The notes under the pieces were generated by a model. That model searched no databases and was not told the origin of the DNA. It worked only from the letters and a program-made list of their open reading frames with translations. A stretch of DNA of 33,850 nt, taken from Burkholderia sp. E7m39 (lineage in GTDB: Bacteria > Pseudomonadota > Gammaproteobacteria > Burkholderiales > Burkholderiaceae). The stretch is taken from contig BBSL01000089.1 of the NCBI GenBank assembly GCA_001319865.1, positions 1-33,850 of the forward strand, written 5' to 3'. Position 1 is the stretch's first letter, and each line of letters opens with the position of its first letter. This document shows, one piece after another, positions 7,887-17,695 of this stretch. Both the position numbers and the translations under genes were made by a program.

Positions 7887-9944
7887 ATGAAAGGCAACTT
7901 CTTCAATCTGTTTTCGCACGGCTTTGCGCGTGTGGCGGTGGGTGTGCCGCGCTGCCGCGTCGCCGATCCCGCCTTCAACGCCGACGAGACGCTCGCACTC
8001 GCGCGCGAGGCCGCCGCGAAGGGCGCGGCGCTCGTCGCGTTTCCCGAACTCGGCTTGCCCGCCTATACCTGCGACGACCTCTTCCATCAGCGTGCGTTGC
8101 TCGACGCATGCAAGACAGCGCTGGCAAAGATCGTCGAGGCGTCGAAGAAGCTGCCCCTTGCGTTGATCGTCGGCATGCCGCTGCAGGTCGATCACAGCCT
8201 GTACAACTGCGCCGTCGTCGTGGCGCGCGGCGCCGTGCTGGGTGCCGTGCCGAAGAGCTATCTGCCGAACTACGGCGAATTCTACGAGGCGCGCCAGTAC
8301 ACGCCCGCCGACAGCGCCGTCGCGCGCGACATCGAGTTGCTCGGCAAGCCGGTGCCGTTCGGCGCGTCGCTGCTGTTCGAACTGACCGACGTGCCCGATT
8401 TCCGTTTCCACGTCGAGATTTGCGAGGACGTTTGGGTGCCCATTCCGCCGTCGTCGTTCGCGGCGCTCGCGGGCGCGACCGTGCTGGTGAACCTGTCGGC
8501 GTCGAACATCGTGGTGGGCAAGTCGGGTTACCGGCATCAACTGGTCGGCCAGCAGTCGGCGCGTTGTCTCGCAGCGTATCTGTACACGTCGGCGGGGCGC
8601 GGCGAATCGTCGACGGACATGGCGTGGGACGGCCAGGCGCTGATCTGCGAAAACGGCGAGATGCTCGCCGAGTCCGAGCGTTTTCTCGACGACTCGCACA
8701 TCATCTTCGCGGACGTCGATCTCGAACGGCTGTCGCACGAACGCATGCGGCAGACCACGTTCGGCATGTCGGTGCAGCGTCACAAGGACGAGGCGGCGAA
8801 GTTCCAGATCGTGCGCTTCGCGATCGAGCGCGCAACGGCGCATGCGCTGCCGCTCGCGCGCAAGGTCGAGCGCTTCCCCTACGTTCCCGCCGATACGCGT
8901 CGCCGCGACGAGCGTTGCAACGAGGTCTACAACATTCAGGTGCAGGCGCTCGTGCAGCGGCTGTCGGCGTCGAATATCCAGAAGATCGTGATCGGCGTGT
9001 CGGGCGGACTCGACTCGACGCATGCGCTGCTCGTCTGCGCGAAGGCGATGGACCGGCTCAAGCTGCCGCGCACCAATATCATCGGCGTGACGATGCCGGG
9101 CTTTGCGACGAGCAGCCGCACGCTCAAGCAGGCGCGCGAGCTGATGGACGTGGTGGGCTGCACGTCGATGGAAATCGACATCCGGCCAAGCTGCGAGCAG
9201 ATGCTGAAGGATCTCGGCCATCCGTACTCGGCGGGAGAGGCGAAGTACGACATCACGTTCGAGAACGTGCAGGCCGGCGAGCGCACCAACCATCTGTTCC
9301 GGCTCGCGAACTTCCACAACGGCATCGTGATCGGCACAGGCGATCTGAGCGAGCTGGCACTCGGCTGGTGCACGTACGGCGTCGGCGATCACATGTCGCA
9401 CTACAGCGTGAACGCGAGCGTGCCGAAGACACTGATCACGCATCTGGTGCGATGGGTCGCGGAGACGGGCGCGATCGGCCAGAACGGCTCCGATACGCTG
9501 ATCAACATTCTCGGCACGGAAATCAGCCCCGAACTGGTGCCTGGCAAAGAGGCGGGCGCGATCGAACAGAAAACGGAAACGTTCATCGGCCCGTACGAGC
9601 TGCAGGACTTCAATCTGTACTACATCCTGCGCTATGGCTTCGCGCCGTCGAAGGTCGCGTTCCTCGCGCTGCACGCATGGCGCGACAGGGAGCAGGGCGG
9701 CTGGCCCGAAGGCGCGCACGTCGCGCGTAACGAGTACGATCTCGCTGACATCAAGCGCAATCTCGGCATCTTTCTGTGGCGCTTCTTCAAGACGAGCCAG
9801 TTCAAGCGCAGTTGCGTGCCGAATGCGCCGAAGGTCGGCTCGGGCGGCTCGCTGTCGCCGCGTGGCGACTGGCGCGCGCCGAGCGACTCCGAGGCAGTTG
9901 TCTGGACGGATGACCTCGCAACGGTTCCGGACAAAGCCGCCTGA
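7887..9944 (+). CDS. nadE: Glutamine-dependent NAD+ synthetase
   Basis: This 685-residue two-domain enzyme makes NAD+ from nicotinate adenine dinucleotide, ATP and glutamine. Residues 1 to about 300 are a nitrilase-type glutaminase with the triad Glu54 (FPELG), Lys123 (PKSYLPNY) and Cys179 (EICEDVW). The C-terminal half is the synthetase with the pyrophosphatase loop SGGLDST at 372-378 and [13 protein letters not shown] further on. The long form is typical of bacteria using glutamine rather than ammonia. The ATG has AAGGA upstream. glnB follows 131 bp downstream, the usual order in Burkholderiales, and links the gene to nitrogen status. Confidence 0.97.
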   Translation: MKGNFFNLFSHGFARVAVGVPRCRVADPAFNADETLALAREAAAKGAALVAFPELGLPAYTCDDLFHQRALLDACKTALAKIVEASKKLPLALIVGMPLQVDHSLYNCAVVVARGAVLGAVPKSYLPNYGEFYEARQYTPADSAVARDIELLGKPVPFGASLLFELTDVPDFRFHVEICEDVWVPIPPSSFAALAGATVLVNLSASNIVVGKSGYRHQLVGQQSARCLAAYLYTSAGRGESSTDMAWDGQALICENGEMLAESERFLDDSHIIFADVDLERLSHERMRQTTFGMSVQRHKDEAAKFQIVRFAIERATAHALPLARKVERFPYVPADTRRRDERCNEVYNIQVQALVQRLSASNIQKIVIGVSGGLDSTHALLVCAKAMDRLKLPRTNIIGVTMPGFATSSRTLKQARELMDVVGCTSMEIDIRPSCEQMLKDLGHPYSAGEAKYDITFENVQAGERTNHLFRLANFHNGIVIGTGDLSELALGWCTYGVGDHMSHYSVNASVPKTLITHLVRWVAETGAIGQNGSDTLINILGTEISPELVPGKEAGAIEQKTETFIGPYELQDFNLYYILRYGFAPSKVAFLALHAWRDREQGGWPEGAHVARNEYDLADIKRNLGIFLWRFFKTSQFKRSCVPNAPKVGSGGSLSPRGDWRAPSDSEAVVWTDDLATVPDKAA

Positions 9945-10001
9945 AATCTGTCTTTATCTGCCGTTGAGAGCGCGTCGCTGCACGCGTTGCCCTGCATGAT
10001 G

Positions 10002-10030
10002 CTGGCAACGTGTGCGGTGCGGCGTAGAAT
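10002..10030 (+). promoter_or_regulatory. Candidate sigma-70 promoter for glnB
   Basis: CTGGCA (10002-10007) and TAGAAT (10025-10030) are separated by exactly 17 bp, about 46 bp before the glnB start. This would let glnB be expressed apart from nadE. Confidence 0.5.
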
Positions 10031-10042
10031 CGACGCATCTGA

Positions 10043-10414
<372 letters not shown>

Positions 10415-10524
10415 TCGCACTGCCTGCGTGCCGTTCGATAAAGCGCCGGCGTTGCACCGCGCCGGTGCCGCGATGCACGGGCGAAGTGCCCAGATGGCGC
10501 AAAGCCATGCTGCTCGCGGAAATA

Positions 10525-10559
10525 AAAAAAGGTGCGACACCCTTTCGGACATCGCACCG
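10525..10559 (-). terminator. Rho-independent terminator of the porin gene
   Basis: On the minus strand GGTGCGA (10553-10559) pairs with TCGCACC (10532-10538), followed by seven T (10525-10531). It starts about 65 bp after the porin stop codon. Confidence 0.85.
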
Positions 10560-10624
10560 ATACGCGCCTCTCGCAGCAGCGTGAAAACTGTTTCTGTTAA
10601 AGCTGTTGTGTTAGCACCGTCCGA

Positions 10625-11782
10625 TTAGAACGAGTGCTGGATACCTGCGTACACGCCCGTCTGGCTGTGGCCCGGCAGCGGGTTGTCCGTTGCGACCGAC
10701 GTACCAGCGTTGTTAGCGTTCAGGCCGAAGTTAGCCGTCTTGCTGTTTTGCGTCGTTGCGACTTGCAGGTCGAGCAGCGTGCGCTTGGACAGATTGTACG
10801 AACCACCAACCGTGTAGATCGTCGCATTGCCGCCGCCGTTGTTCGCGTTCACGTGGTAGACCGCTGCGATCAGAGCTGCAGCCGGCGTTGCTTGCCACGT
10901 GATACCGCCCCACTCGTGATCGAGCGTGGTCGGCGTACCCGGCAGATAGTTCGTCGCGCCCGACGAGCGGATCGCCTGGTAAGCGGCCTGGATCTTGAAC
11001 TGACCAAGGAACACATTCAAGAGAGCCGAGTACTCACGCGACGCTGCGAACGTGCCCGTACCGATGTTGCCGGTGTTGGTCGGGTCAAGTGCCGGCGGGT
11101 TCGGGCCGAACAGGCCGCCGTTTGCCGGGTTGCGGATTTCGTCATAGAGACCGCGGACCTGGAACAGCGACGACGTGTACGTGACCTGTGCGCCAGCTTC
11201 GCGGCCTTGCGGCGTCGTGCCGTTACCGTTCCAGTTCGTCGCGTTCGACAGGGCGTATTGACCGTAGAAGTCAAAGCCTGCGATCTTCGGCGACTGGTAG
11301 GCTACGTTGTTGCTCGATTGCGGCCAGTTGCGACCACGCACCAGCGATGCCGACGACCAGTTCGACTGACCGAACGGGTCGAAGTCCCACACGCCGTTCG
11401 AGATGAAGAGCATGCGGCCCATCGTGAACGTACCGAACTGGTCGTTCGCGAAGCCAACCGTCGCCCAACGATTGAAGAGACCGCCGCCGCCAGGGCCCGC
11501 ACCCGTCATCGTGTTGAAGGAGCCTTCCAACTGGAACACGGCCTTCGTGCCGCCGCCCAGATCTTCAGAGCCCTTCAAGCCCCACAGGCTGGTACCCCAG
11601 TCGCCGCTTTCTGCGCGGAAGCGGTGCGTGCTGCTCGTTGCCGAGCCGCCTACCTGGTTCTGCGGCACACCATTCATATACTCCAGACCAGCGTCCAGGC
11701 GCCCATACAGCGTCACGCTGCTCTGTGCGTGTGCTGCAACGCCGAAAGTCAGCAGCGCTGCGGCAGCCAAAGCTTTCTTCAT
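10625..11782 (-). CDS. General diffusion porin (Gram-negative, OmpC/Omp38-like)
   Basis: I start at the ATG at 11780-11782 because GGAGGAGA lies directly upstream; the frame opens four codons earlier. The 385-residue product has a signal peptide (MKKALAAAALLTFGVAAHA, cut before Gln20). The mature start QSSVTLYGRLDAG is the classic beta-proteobacterial porin N-terminus. The C-terminal Phe (GIQHSF) is the outer-membrane assembly signal. Many alternating strands and Gly/Asn-rich turns fit a 16-stranded trimeric channel for small hydrophilic solutes. It is a single-gene unit with a long upstream region. Confidence 0.95.
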   Translation of the reverse strand: MKKALAAAALLTFGVAAHAQSSVTLYGRLDAGLEYMNGVPQNQVGGSATSSTHRFRAESGDWGTSLWGLKGSEDLGGGTKAVFQLEGSFNTMTGAGPGGGGLFNRWATVGFANDQFGTFTMGRMLFISNGVWDFDPFGQSNWSSASLVRGRNWPQSSNNVAYQSPKIAGFDFYGQYALSNATNWNGNGTTPQGREAGAQVTYTSSLFQVRGLYDEIRNPANGGLFGPNPPALDPTNTGNIGTGTFAASREYSALLNVFLGQFKIQAAYQAIRSSGATNYLPGTPTTLDHEWGGITWQATPAAALIAAVYHVNANNGGGNATIYTVGGSYNLSKRTLLDLQVATTQNSKTANFGLNANNAGTSVATDNPLPGHSQTGVYAGIQHSF

Positions 11783-12365
11783 CTTCTCCTCCATACCCTG
11801 TCAAAAAGTAAAGCCAGTACTGCGAGTGGTGCCCGGACGCCAGCAGCGCCGAGCAGGAATCCTGCGAAAAGATGGGCGGTGTGACGGGCGGTTTTGTCGA
11901 CGCGCAGCCTGGGAAGCTGTCTGTTCGTCTCTCCGATCCCTCGCGACCGGCATCTCCTTGTTCGTTCGTTTTGAAGTGAAACTACTTTTCTTGAACTTTG
12001 TTTTGCTACTTTCGTTACTAATTTAGCAAAATACCCTTCGGTTGGCGAATAAATTAGCGATGCTCGGTAAAGGTGTCTCTAAATTGCAATACCAATATGA
12101 GACAAGTGGGCGATCCAAGGTCTCAAAACGGCCTCTAAACCTTGTCCGGCAAGGGTTACAGCCGTGTTAATGACTGATGTCAAGGATTGCCACTATTGAC
12201 GGGAGAAATCGTCGGGAGTAAAGGCGTTTTGAACTGTCGTTCGCGCATATGTTGGGATGCCGAAGCGTTGAAGCCTTGCTGGGAGCGTAAGAGCGGCGGC
12301 GCGCGCGCATGAAAAAGGGCGCCGGTAAGCGCCCTGTAATACTACATAAACTACAGACTCCTGCC
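11783..12365. other. Porin upstream region with 8-bp inverted repeat
   Basis: This 583-bp gap is visibly AT-richer than its surroundings between about 11960 and 12130. It holds a perfect inverted repeat, CTAATTTA at 12018-12025 and TAAATTAG at 12050-12057, with centres 32 bp (about three helical turns) apart. It lies about 240 bp before the porin start codon and is a candidate operator. I could not fix a -35/-10 pair and see no gene. The his operon terminator lies at its right end. Confidence 0.5.
12312..12334 (-). terminator. Rho-independent terminator of the his transport operon
   Basis: On the minus strand GGGCGC (12329-12334) pairs with GCGCCC (12317-12322) around a 6-nt loop and is followed by five T (12312-12316). 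It lies about 32 bp after the hisP stop. Confidence 0.8.
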
Positions 12366-13151
12366 TTATTTAAGACTGCCCGACAAGAACTGCTTAAGAC
12401 GATCACTCTTCGTGTTCCTGAACACTTCGTCCGGATGGCCTTCCTCTTCGACGCGCCCTTGATGCAGGAACATCACGTGGTTCGACACGTTGCGCGCAAA
12501 GGCCATTTCGTGCGTCACGACGATCATCGTGCGGCCTTCTTCGGCGAGCGTCTGCATGACCTTCAGCACTTCGCCGACGAGTTCGGGGTCGAGCGCAGAA
12601 GTGGGTTCGTCGAACAGCATCACGTCCGGGTTCATCGTCAGCGCGCGGGCAATGGCGACGCGCTGCTGCTGGCCGCCCGACAGATGCGACGGGTACTGCT
12701 TCTCGACGCGCGGCGCGAGGCCCACTTTCTCCAGATACGCGCGGGCGCGTTCTTCGGCTTCCTTGCGCGGAATGCCGAGCACGTGCAGCGGCGCCTCGAT
12801 GATGTTCTCGAGAACCGTCATGTGCGTCCACAGATTGAAGTGCTGAAACACCATCGAAAGCTTGGTGCGCATCTTCTGCAGCTGCTTCGCGTCCGACACG
12901 CGCAGCGCCCCGTGCTTGTCCCTTTGCGTGCGGATTTCCTGACCGTCGACGAAGATGCGCCCGGCGTTCGGCTGCTCGAGAAAGTTGATGCAGCGAAGCA
13001 TCGTGCTTTTGCCCGAGCCGGAAGAGCCGATCACGCTGATCACGTCGCCGCGATTCGCGCGCAGCGTGACGCCCTTGAGAACTTCGTTGTCGCCGTACTG
13101 CTTGTGCAGGTTGTCGACGAAAAGCATTTGCGGTGTAGCTTGAGTGTTCAT
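12366..13151 (-). CDS. hisP: ABC transporter ATPase for histidine/basic amino acids
   Basis: This 261-residue cytoplasmic ATPase has Walker [10 protein letters not shown] (42-50), signature LSGGQQQR (157-164) and Walker [13 protein letters not shown] (177-188). The insertion after the second strand ([18 protein letters not shown]) is typical of HisP/ArgP rather than GlnQ. It drives import through HisQM. It is last in the operon, 30 bp after hisM. Confidence 0.93.
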   Translation of the reverse strand: MNTQATPQMLFVDNLHKQYGDNEVLKGVTLRANRGDVISVIGSSGSGKSTMLRCINFLEQPNAGRIFVDGQEIRTQRDKHGALRVSDAKQLQKMRTKLSMVFQHFNLWTHMTVLENIIEAPLHVLGIPRKEAEERARAYLEKVGLAPRVEKQYPSHLSGGQQQRVAIARALTMNPDVMLFDEPTSALDPELVGEVLKVMQTLAEEGRTMIVVTHEMAFARNVSNHVMFLHQGRVEEEGHPDEVFRNTKSDRLKQFLSGSLK

Positions 13152-13181
13152 CGGGTTCCTTGACTTGCTTATTCGCCGTAC

Positions 13182-13895
13182 TTACTTGCCTTGCGGGCGC
13201 AGATAAGCGAGCCAGCGGCGCTCGGCGCGGCGGAACAGCCAGACGAGCGCAAAAGAGATGATCAGATAGAGCAGGGCGGCAATGCCGAATGCATCGAACG
13301 AACGATAGGTGGCCGAGTTGACGTCGCGCGCGATCTTAAGAATATCGGGCACGGTCGCCGTGAACGCGACGGTCGTGGCGTGCAGCATCAGGATCACTTC
13401 GTTGCTGTAGTACGGCAACGCGCGGCGCAGCGCCGACGGCAGAATGACGCGCCGATACAGCGTGAACTGCGACATGCCGTACGCGCGCGCCGCTTCGATT
13501 TCGCCATAGGGCGTTGCCTTGATCGCGCCCGCGAAAATTTCCGTCGTGTACGCGCAGGTGTTCAGCGTGAACGCAAGCAGCGTGCAGTGCATGCCGTCGC
13601 GGAAGAACGCGTTGGTCAGCGCGTTCGAGCGGATGATTTCGAGGCTGTAGAGGCCCGTGTAGCAAAGCAGCAGTTGCACGTACAACGGTGTGCCGCGAAA
13701 GATGTACGTATACAGCCACACCGAGCGCGCGAGCCATTTGTTCTTCGACACGCGCGCGACGGCGAGCGGTATGGACAGACAGAAGCCGAGCCCGATCGAC
13801 ACGACCAGCAGCCACAGCGTGATGACGACGCCCGTCAAGCGGTAGCCGTCCGTATACAGATAGTTGCGCCAGTATTCCTGGATCAGCTCGATCAT
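13182..13895 (-). CDS. hisM: Histidine/basic amino acid ABC permease HisM
   Basis: The real product is the 237-residue frame starting MIELIQEYWRNYLYTDGYRL at 13895. The frame is open far upstream, but that part is the shadow of hisQ. It has five predicted membrane helices and the permease EAA loop (EIEAARAYGMSQFTLYRRVILPSALRRALP) that docks on the ATPase. The ATG overlaps the hisQ stop as ATGA (13892-13895), implying translational coupling and equal amounts of the two permeases. Confidence 0.93.
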   Translation of the reverse strand: MIELIQEYWRNYLYTDGYRLTGVVITLWLLVVSIGLGFCLSIPLAVARVSKNKWLARSVWLYTYIFRGTPLYVQLLLCYTGLYSLEIIRSNALTNAFFRDGMHCTLLAFTLNTCAYTTEIFAGAIKATPYGEIEAARAYGMSQFTLYRRVILPSALRRALPYYSNEVILMLHATTVAFTATVPDILKIARDVNSATYRSFDAFGIAALLYLIISFALVWLFRRAERRWLAYLRPQGK

Positions 13896-14581
13896 AGTTC
13901 CGCCTTGCGTACGCCAGTCGAGTAGCGTTTTTCGAGGTACATCAGCACGAAGTTCGAGGCCGTCGTGATAAGCAGATAGATGGCGCCCGCCATCAGCGTG
14001 AAGAAGAAGAAGCGCAGGGTGCCCTTGCCGGCGTCCTGCGAAGCCTTGACGACATCCGCAAGGCCGATGATCGACACGAGTGCCGTCGCCTTGACCATCA
14101 CCTGCCAGTTGTTGCCGATGCCGGGCAGCGCGAAGCGCATCATCTGCGGGAACATGATCCGGGAGAACACCTGCCAGCCCGTCATGCCGTATGCCGCGCC
14201 CGCTTCGAGCTGGCCGCGCGGCACGGCGAGAAACGCGCCGCGGAAGGTTTCGGTGAAGTACGCGCCGTAGATGAAGCCGAGCACGGCCACGCCGGCCACG
14301 AACGGATCGATGTCGATCTGGTCCCAGCCGAGCATGTCGGTGAGGTTGTTCAGCCAGATCTGGATGCTGTAGAAGAGCAGCAGCATCAGCACCAGATCGG
14401 GGACGCCGCGAATCAGGGTCGTGTAGAGGGTGCCGATGCCGTACGACAAACGGTTTCTCGACAGCTTCGCCGCCGCGCCGAGCAGACCCAGCAGGAACGC
14501 GAGTGCGAGCGACAGGATTGCCAGCTTCACGGTCTGCACCGTGCCGGCAAAGATGATCGGGCCGTAGCCTTGAAAGAGCAT
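13892..14581 (-). CDS. hisQ: Histidine/basic amino acid ABC permease HisQ
   Basis: I start at the ATG at 14579-14581 (MLFQGYGPIIFAGTVQTVKL), with GGAC upstream. The product has 229 residues, the usual HisQ length. It has several membrane helices and the EAA loop (QLEAGAAYGMTGWQVFSRIMFPQMMRFALPG). It pairs with HisM to form the pore. A 360-bp gap separates it from hisJ, so the permeases may be expressed less than the binding protein. Confidence 0.93.
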   Translation of the reverse strand: MLFQGYGPIIFAGTVQTVKLAILSLALAFLLGLLGAAAKLSRNRLSYGIGTLYTTLIRGVPDLVLMLLLFYSIQIWLNNLTDMLGWDQIDIDPFVAGVAVLGFIYGAYFTETFRGAFLAVPRGQLEAGAAYGMTGWQVFSRIMFPQMMRFALPGIGNNWQVMVKATALVSIIGLADVVKASQDAGKGTLRFFFFTLMAGAIYLLITTASNFVLMYLEKRYSTGVRKAEL

Positions 14582-14941
14582 AGTGAGTCCTTGACGACGC
14601 TCCCGCGCGCCGCGAAAGACGCGGCAATGCGTACGCTGCGCTGGTTCGTCCGAAGGCGGATGCCGATGGCCTTCGATGTCCCCCGTGCGGCGCACAGCAT
14701 GCCGCTGTGCGAATCATGACTGCCTGACCGTTGCCGGCCGGCAGCGCGTTTTACTGCGTTGCGTTTTACAGCCTTGTTCTACTGCCAGTTTTGCCGCCAG
14801 TTCTACTGCCTGCTTGCCGCGCTGCTGCCACGCGGCGCGGCGTTGGGTCCGACTGTATTACGAACCTTGCGATCCGGCCCATCCGGGCCAGCCCCGAGCC
14901 CGCGCTTGGCGCCGTGCTGCGCGGCGGCCGGTCGGTCGCAT
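14582..14941 (-). other. Long hisJ-hisQ intercistronic region with stem-loop and short repeats
   Basis: This 360-bp stretch lies inside an apparent operon. It contains a perfect stem CGCACAGC (14691-14698) / GCTGTGCG (14704-14711) with a 5-nt loop, and no T tract. It also has two short direct repeats: GCGTTTTAC at 14746 and 14761, and TTCTACTGCC at 14777 and 14801. The hairpin could protect the hisJ message or cause partial termination, as REP elements do between hisJ and hisQ in enteric bacteria. I see no gene. Confidence 0.55.
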
Positions 14942-15718
14942 TCAGCGGCTCTGATCGATATCGACGTCGAAATACTGCTTTTCGAGCTTCGTGAACGTGC
15001 CGTCCCGATGCACGTCGGCGAGCGCCCGGTTGAGCATGGCCTTCAGCTCGCCGTCCTCCTTGCGCACGCCGATGGCCGTGCCTTCGCCGATCGTTTTCGC
15101 GTCCTTCACTTCTGGGCCCGCCCACCCGAAATCCTTGCCGCGCGGCGTTCTCAGGAAGCCGGCGTCGGCTTGCAGCTCGTCCTGCAGCGCGGCGTCGAGA
15201 CGCCCCGTCGCCAGATCCGCATAGACCTGATCCTGGTTCTGGTAAGGCACGATCGTCACGCCCTTGGGCTCCCAGTACGCCTTCGCGTACGCTTCCTGCG
15301 TCGAGCCCTGCTCGACCCCGACCCGCTTGCCTTGCAGCGACGCCGCCGTCGGCAGCAGCGGCGAGCCCTTCTTCGCGATCATGCGCGCGGGCGCGTCGAA
15401 CAGCTTGTCGGAGAAGTCGATCTGCTCGCGGCGCTTGTCCGTGACGGTCAGCGACGACACGATGATGTCGAACTTCCGGACCTTGAGCGCCGGGATGATG
15501 CCATCGAGATCCTGCGCCACCCACACGCATTTGACGTTCATCTTCGCGCACAGCGCGCGGGTCAGATCGACGTCGAAGCCAACCATCTGGCCGTTCGGCG
15601 CCATCGATTCAAACGGCGGATAGCTGGCGTCGACCCCGATGCGCACGGTTTTCCACTCTTTTGCCGCGGTCCCCGACGCCAACACGGCGAACGCCATGCC
15701 TACTGCGAACTTCTTCAT
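14942..15718 (-). CDS. hisJ: Periplasmic histidine/lysine/arginine-binding protein
   Basis: This 258-residue family 3 solute-binding protein has a signal peptide of about 19 residues (MKKFAVGMAFAVLASGTAA). The mature start KEWKTVRIGVDASYPPFES and the segment NGQMVGFDVDLTRALCAKM are typical of the HisJ/ArgT group. IVSSLTVTDKRREQIDFSD is the family signature. It captures a basic amino acid and delivers it to HisQMP. Histidine versus arginine/lysine preference cannot be settled by eye. GGAGA precedes the ATG, and it is first in the operon. Confidence 0.92.
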   Translation of the reverse strand: MKKFAVGMAFAVLASGTAAKEWKTVRIGVDASYPPFESMAPNGQMVGFDVDLTRALCAKMNVKCVWVAQDLDGIIPALKVRKFDIIVSSLTVTDKRREQIDFSDKLFDAPARMIAKKGSPLLPTAASLQGKRVGVEQGSTQEAYAKAYWEPKGVTIVPYQNQDQVYADLATGRLDAALQDELQADAGFLRTPRGKDFGWAGPEVKDAKTIGEGTAIGVRKEDGELKAMLNRALADVHRDGTFTKLEKQYFDVDIDQSR

Positions 15719-16146
15719 GTATCTCCTGACTTCCCGGCCGCGGGCGGCCTGCCAGCGGCGGCCGTCGCCATTCTAGGCGGACAAAAATAGCCTGCCCGAA
15801 CAGGTTGCGCCGGAGGCGAGCCGGCCGGCGCTGGCGCGGCGCGCGGGTCCGTGCGGGTCGGCCCGTACCGACCCGTACCAAAAAGCGCGGTATTTTACCC
15901 GAACCCGCGCGCGGTGCCAGTCCTTGCCGCAGCGAAAAAGCCCTTTGCCGCCAGAGACATGCGCGCAAGGCCGCGGTCGCGGCAGGCGGCCGCACGGTTC
16001 CATCGCGCCGGATCGGCCGATGCAGCCCGCATCGCAGCTTTTGCCATTGCCATCATTTCGGAAACGATCCGGTGCGCCGGTGCGGATTGTCTGGGGCGGG
16101 CGCAGCCCATACATTCCCGTATCGCCAATTTTCACGGGAGACTCAC
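15719..16146. other. Divergent intergenic region, hisJ / pirin
   Basis: This 428-bp region separates the divergent hisJ and pirin genes. A weak hisJ promoter is visible on the minus strand: TAGAAT (15770-15775), with a poor CGGGCA 17 bp upstream. The long inverted repeat at 15851-15878 is listed separately. I see no gene. Confidence 0.4.
15851..15878. repeat. 28-bp imperfect palindrome upstream of hisJ
   Basis: Arms GTGCGGGTCGG and CCGACCCGTAC flank a CCCGTA spacer. Ten of eleven base pairs match, and the remaining G:T would still pair in RNA. It lies about 135 bp before hisJ and 270 bp before the pirin gene. It is a candidate operator; no run of T follows on the strand leading to either gene. 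Confidence 0.55.
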
Positions 16147-16854
16147 ATGATCAGGATTCGCCGCTCCGAAGAACGTGGCCATGCGAACCACGACTGGCTG
16201 AACGCGAAGCACAGCTTTTCGTTCGCCGATTACCATGATCCCGAGCACGTTCATTTCGGTCCGCTGCGCGTGATCAACGAGGACCGCATCGCCGCGGGCC
16301 AGGGCTTCGGCACGCACGGCCATCGGGACATGGAGATCGTCACATATGTGCTCGAAGGCGCGTTGTCGCACCGTGACAGTCTCGGCAACGGCTCGACGAT
16401 CCGTCCGGGCGACGTGCAGCGCATGAGCGCCGGCACGGGTGTGATGCACAGCGAATTCAACGGCTCGCAGGATGATCCGCTCCATCTGCTGCAGATCTGG
16501 ATCATCCCGAAGCGCGCCGGCGATGCGCCGGGCTACGAGGAAAAGCGCTTCACCGACGCGGACAAGCGCGGACGCCTGCGTGTGGTCGCGTCGCCCGACG
16601 GGCACGACGGCTCGGTGACGATTCATGCCGATGCGTCGATCCACGCGGGCCTGTTCGACGGCGCGGAGCGTGCCGAACATGCCCTCGACGCCGGGCGTCA
16701 GGCTTACGTGCACGTTGCGCGCGGCGCTGTCACGGTCAACGGCGAAGCGCTGAAGGCGGGCGATGCCGCGATGATCACCGACGCGTCGAACGTCACGCTG
16801 GAAAACGGCGACGGCGCCGAAGTGCTGCTGTTCGATCTCGGGCAGTTGCGCTGA
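16147..16854 (+). CDS. Pirin family protein (YhhW-like bicupin)
   Basis: I start at the ATG at 16147 (MIRIRRSEERGHANHDWLNA); the frame is open upstream but that part is not pirin-like. The 235-residue product has the N-terminal cupin with metal ligands His57, His59 (THGHRDMEIVTYVLEG), His101 and Glu103 (GVMHSEFN). A shorter C-terminal cupin contains AYVHVARGAVTVNGEALKAGDA. E. coli YhhW has quercetin dioxygenase activity, but the natural role of most pirins is unknown. It is a single-gene unit with a clear terminator. Confidence 0.93.
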   Translation: MIRIRRSEERGHANHDWLNAKHSFSFADYHDPEHVHFGPLRVINEDRIAAGQGFGTHGHRDMEIVTYVLEGALSHRDSLGNGSTIRPGDVQRMSAGTGVMHSEFNGSQDDPLHLLQIWIIPKRAGDAPGYEEKRFTDADKRGRLRVVASPDGHDGSVTIHADASIHAGLFDGAERAEHALDAGRQAYVHVARGAVTVNGEALKAGDAAMITDASNVTLENGDGAEVLLFDLGQLR

Positions 16855-16901
16855 CAGGCGTCGCGCCCGCTTCGCAGATCCGCACGGGCAGATGCCGAAA
16901 C

Positions 16902-16932
16902 GCCACGCAAGCGCTTGCTTGCGTGGCTTTTT
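16902..16932 (+). terminator. Rho-independent terminator of the pirin gene
   Basis: GCCACGCAAGC (16902-16912) pairs perfectly with GCTTGCGTGGC (16917-16927) around GCTT and is followed by five T. Confidence 0.93.
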
Positions 16933-17053
16933 GCGCCTCGGGCGTGGTGCGCGGCCCGGCGCGCGCCGCCGCGCCGCAGCCGTCGGCCACCGCACGCGCC
17001 CCGGGCGCATACAGGACGCGCACGGGGGCGCACCGACAGACCCGCGCCCGAAC

Positions 17054-17593
17054 TCAGGGCTTCACCGCCGACGCCGCGCCGTCGCCGCGATGCTTCTCCC
17101 AGCGCTCCCGCATCTGTTCGTGACGCTGCTCCATCTTCGCGAAGTGCTGCTTGAGCGCCGTGCTGACGGTGGTCTTCTGCTGGTCGTTCAGGCCATTGTA
17201 GAAGTTGAGCCACGCCGTCGACGTCTGCTCGCGCAGTTGCGCGTCCTTCTGCTCGATCTGCTGATGCGCGGCGTGCATCGCGTTCAGATCCAGAATGGGC
17301 TGCTGTTGCATCTGCTTGAACTGCTGGCGCATCTGCTCGTGGTTCGCGCGCTCGGCTTCATGGCTTTGCTTCATCGTGTCGAGGGCGGCCTGCCAGGCTT
17401 TTTCCTGATCCGCGTTCAGCTTCAGTTGCCCGTGCAACTGGTTCAATTCCTTCATGAACCCGCCGTGATGCCAGCCAGGCCCGCCGTGCATGCCGCCGGG
17501 ACCGCCCGGGGGCTGCGCCGCGAACGCGGCTCCGAGACTCAGTGAAAGCGACGCAGCGGCAACGGCGAGAAAGCGTGATGTTTTTTTGGACAT
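17054..17593 (-). CDS. Spy/CpxP-family periplasmic chaperone-like protein
   Basis: This 179-residue protein has a signal peptide cut near residue 25 (LSLSLGAAFA). A Gly/His/Pro-rich stretch (GGPGGMHGGPGWHHGG) follows and could bind metal. The rest is helical, Gln- and Met-rich, with two LTxxQ-like motifs (LNADQEKAW and LNDQQKTTV), the hallmark of the Spy/CpxP/ZraP group. These proteins act as ATP-free chaperones or stress sensors in the periplasm. The ATG has GGAG eight bases upstream. It is divergent from an OmpR-type regulator whose likely binding sites lie in the shared promoter region. Confidence 0.82.
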   Translation of the reverse strand: MSKKTSRFLAVAAASLSLSLGAAFAAQPPGGPGGMHGGPGWHHGGFMKELNQLHGQLKLNADQEKAWQAALDTMKQSHEAERANHEQMRQQFKQMQQQPILDLNAMHAAHQQIEQKDAQLREQTSTAWLNFYNGLNDQQKTTVSTALKQHFAKMEQRHEQMRERWEKHRGDGAASAVKP

Positions 17594-17695
17594 TACAGTG
17601 CTCCTTGATCAACTAGCCGACGATGCCGCCCGTCTCGAAGGTGGACCGGCGCGCATTCGGTAAGGCACAGCGTAGAGGGATCGAAGGCGGCCCGT

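Noticed and set aside
7854..9719. A 621-codon open frame on the minus strand
   Set aside because: It lies opposite nadE, and its Arg/His/Ala-rich composition is the usual third-position GC shadow.
15805..16146. N-terminal extension of the pirin frame
   Set aside because: The pirin fold starts at MIRIRRSEE; the upstream part is Arg/Ala-rich shadow.
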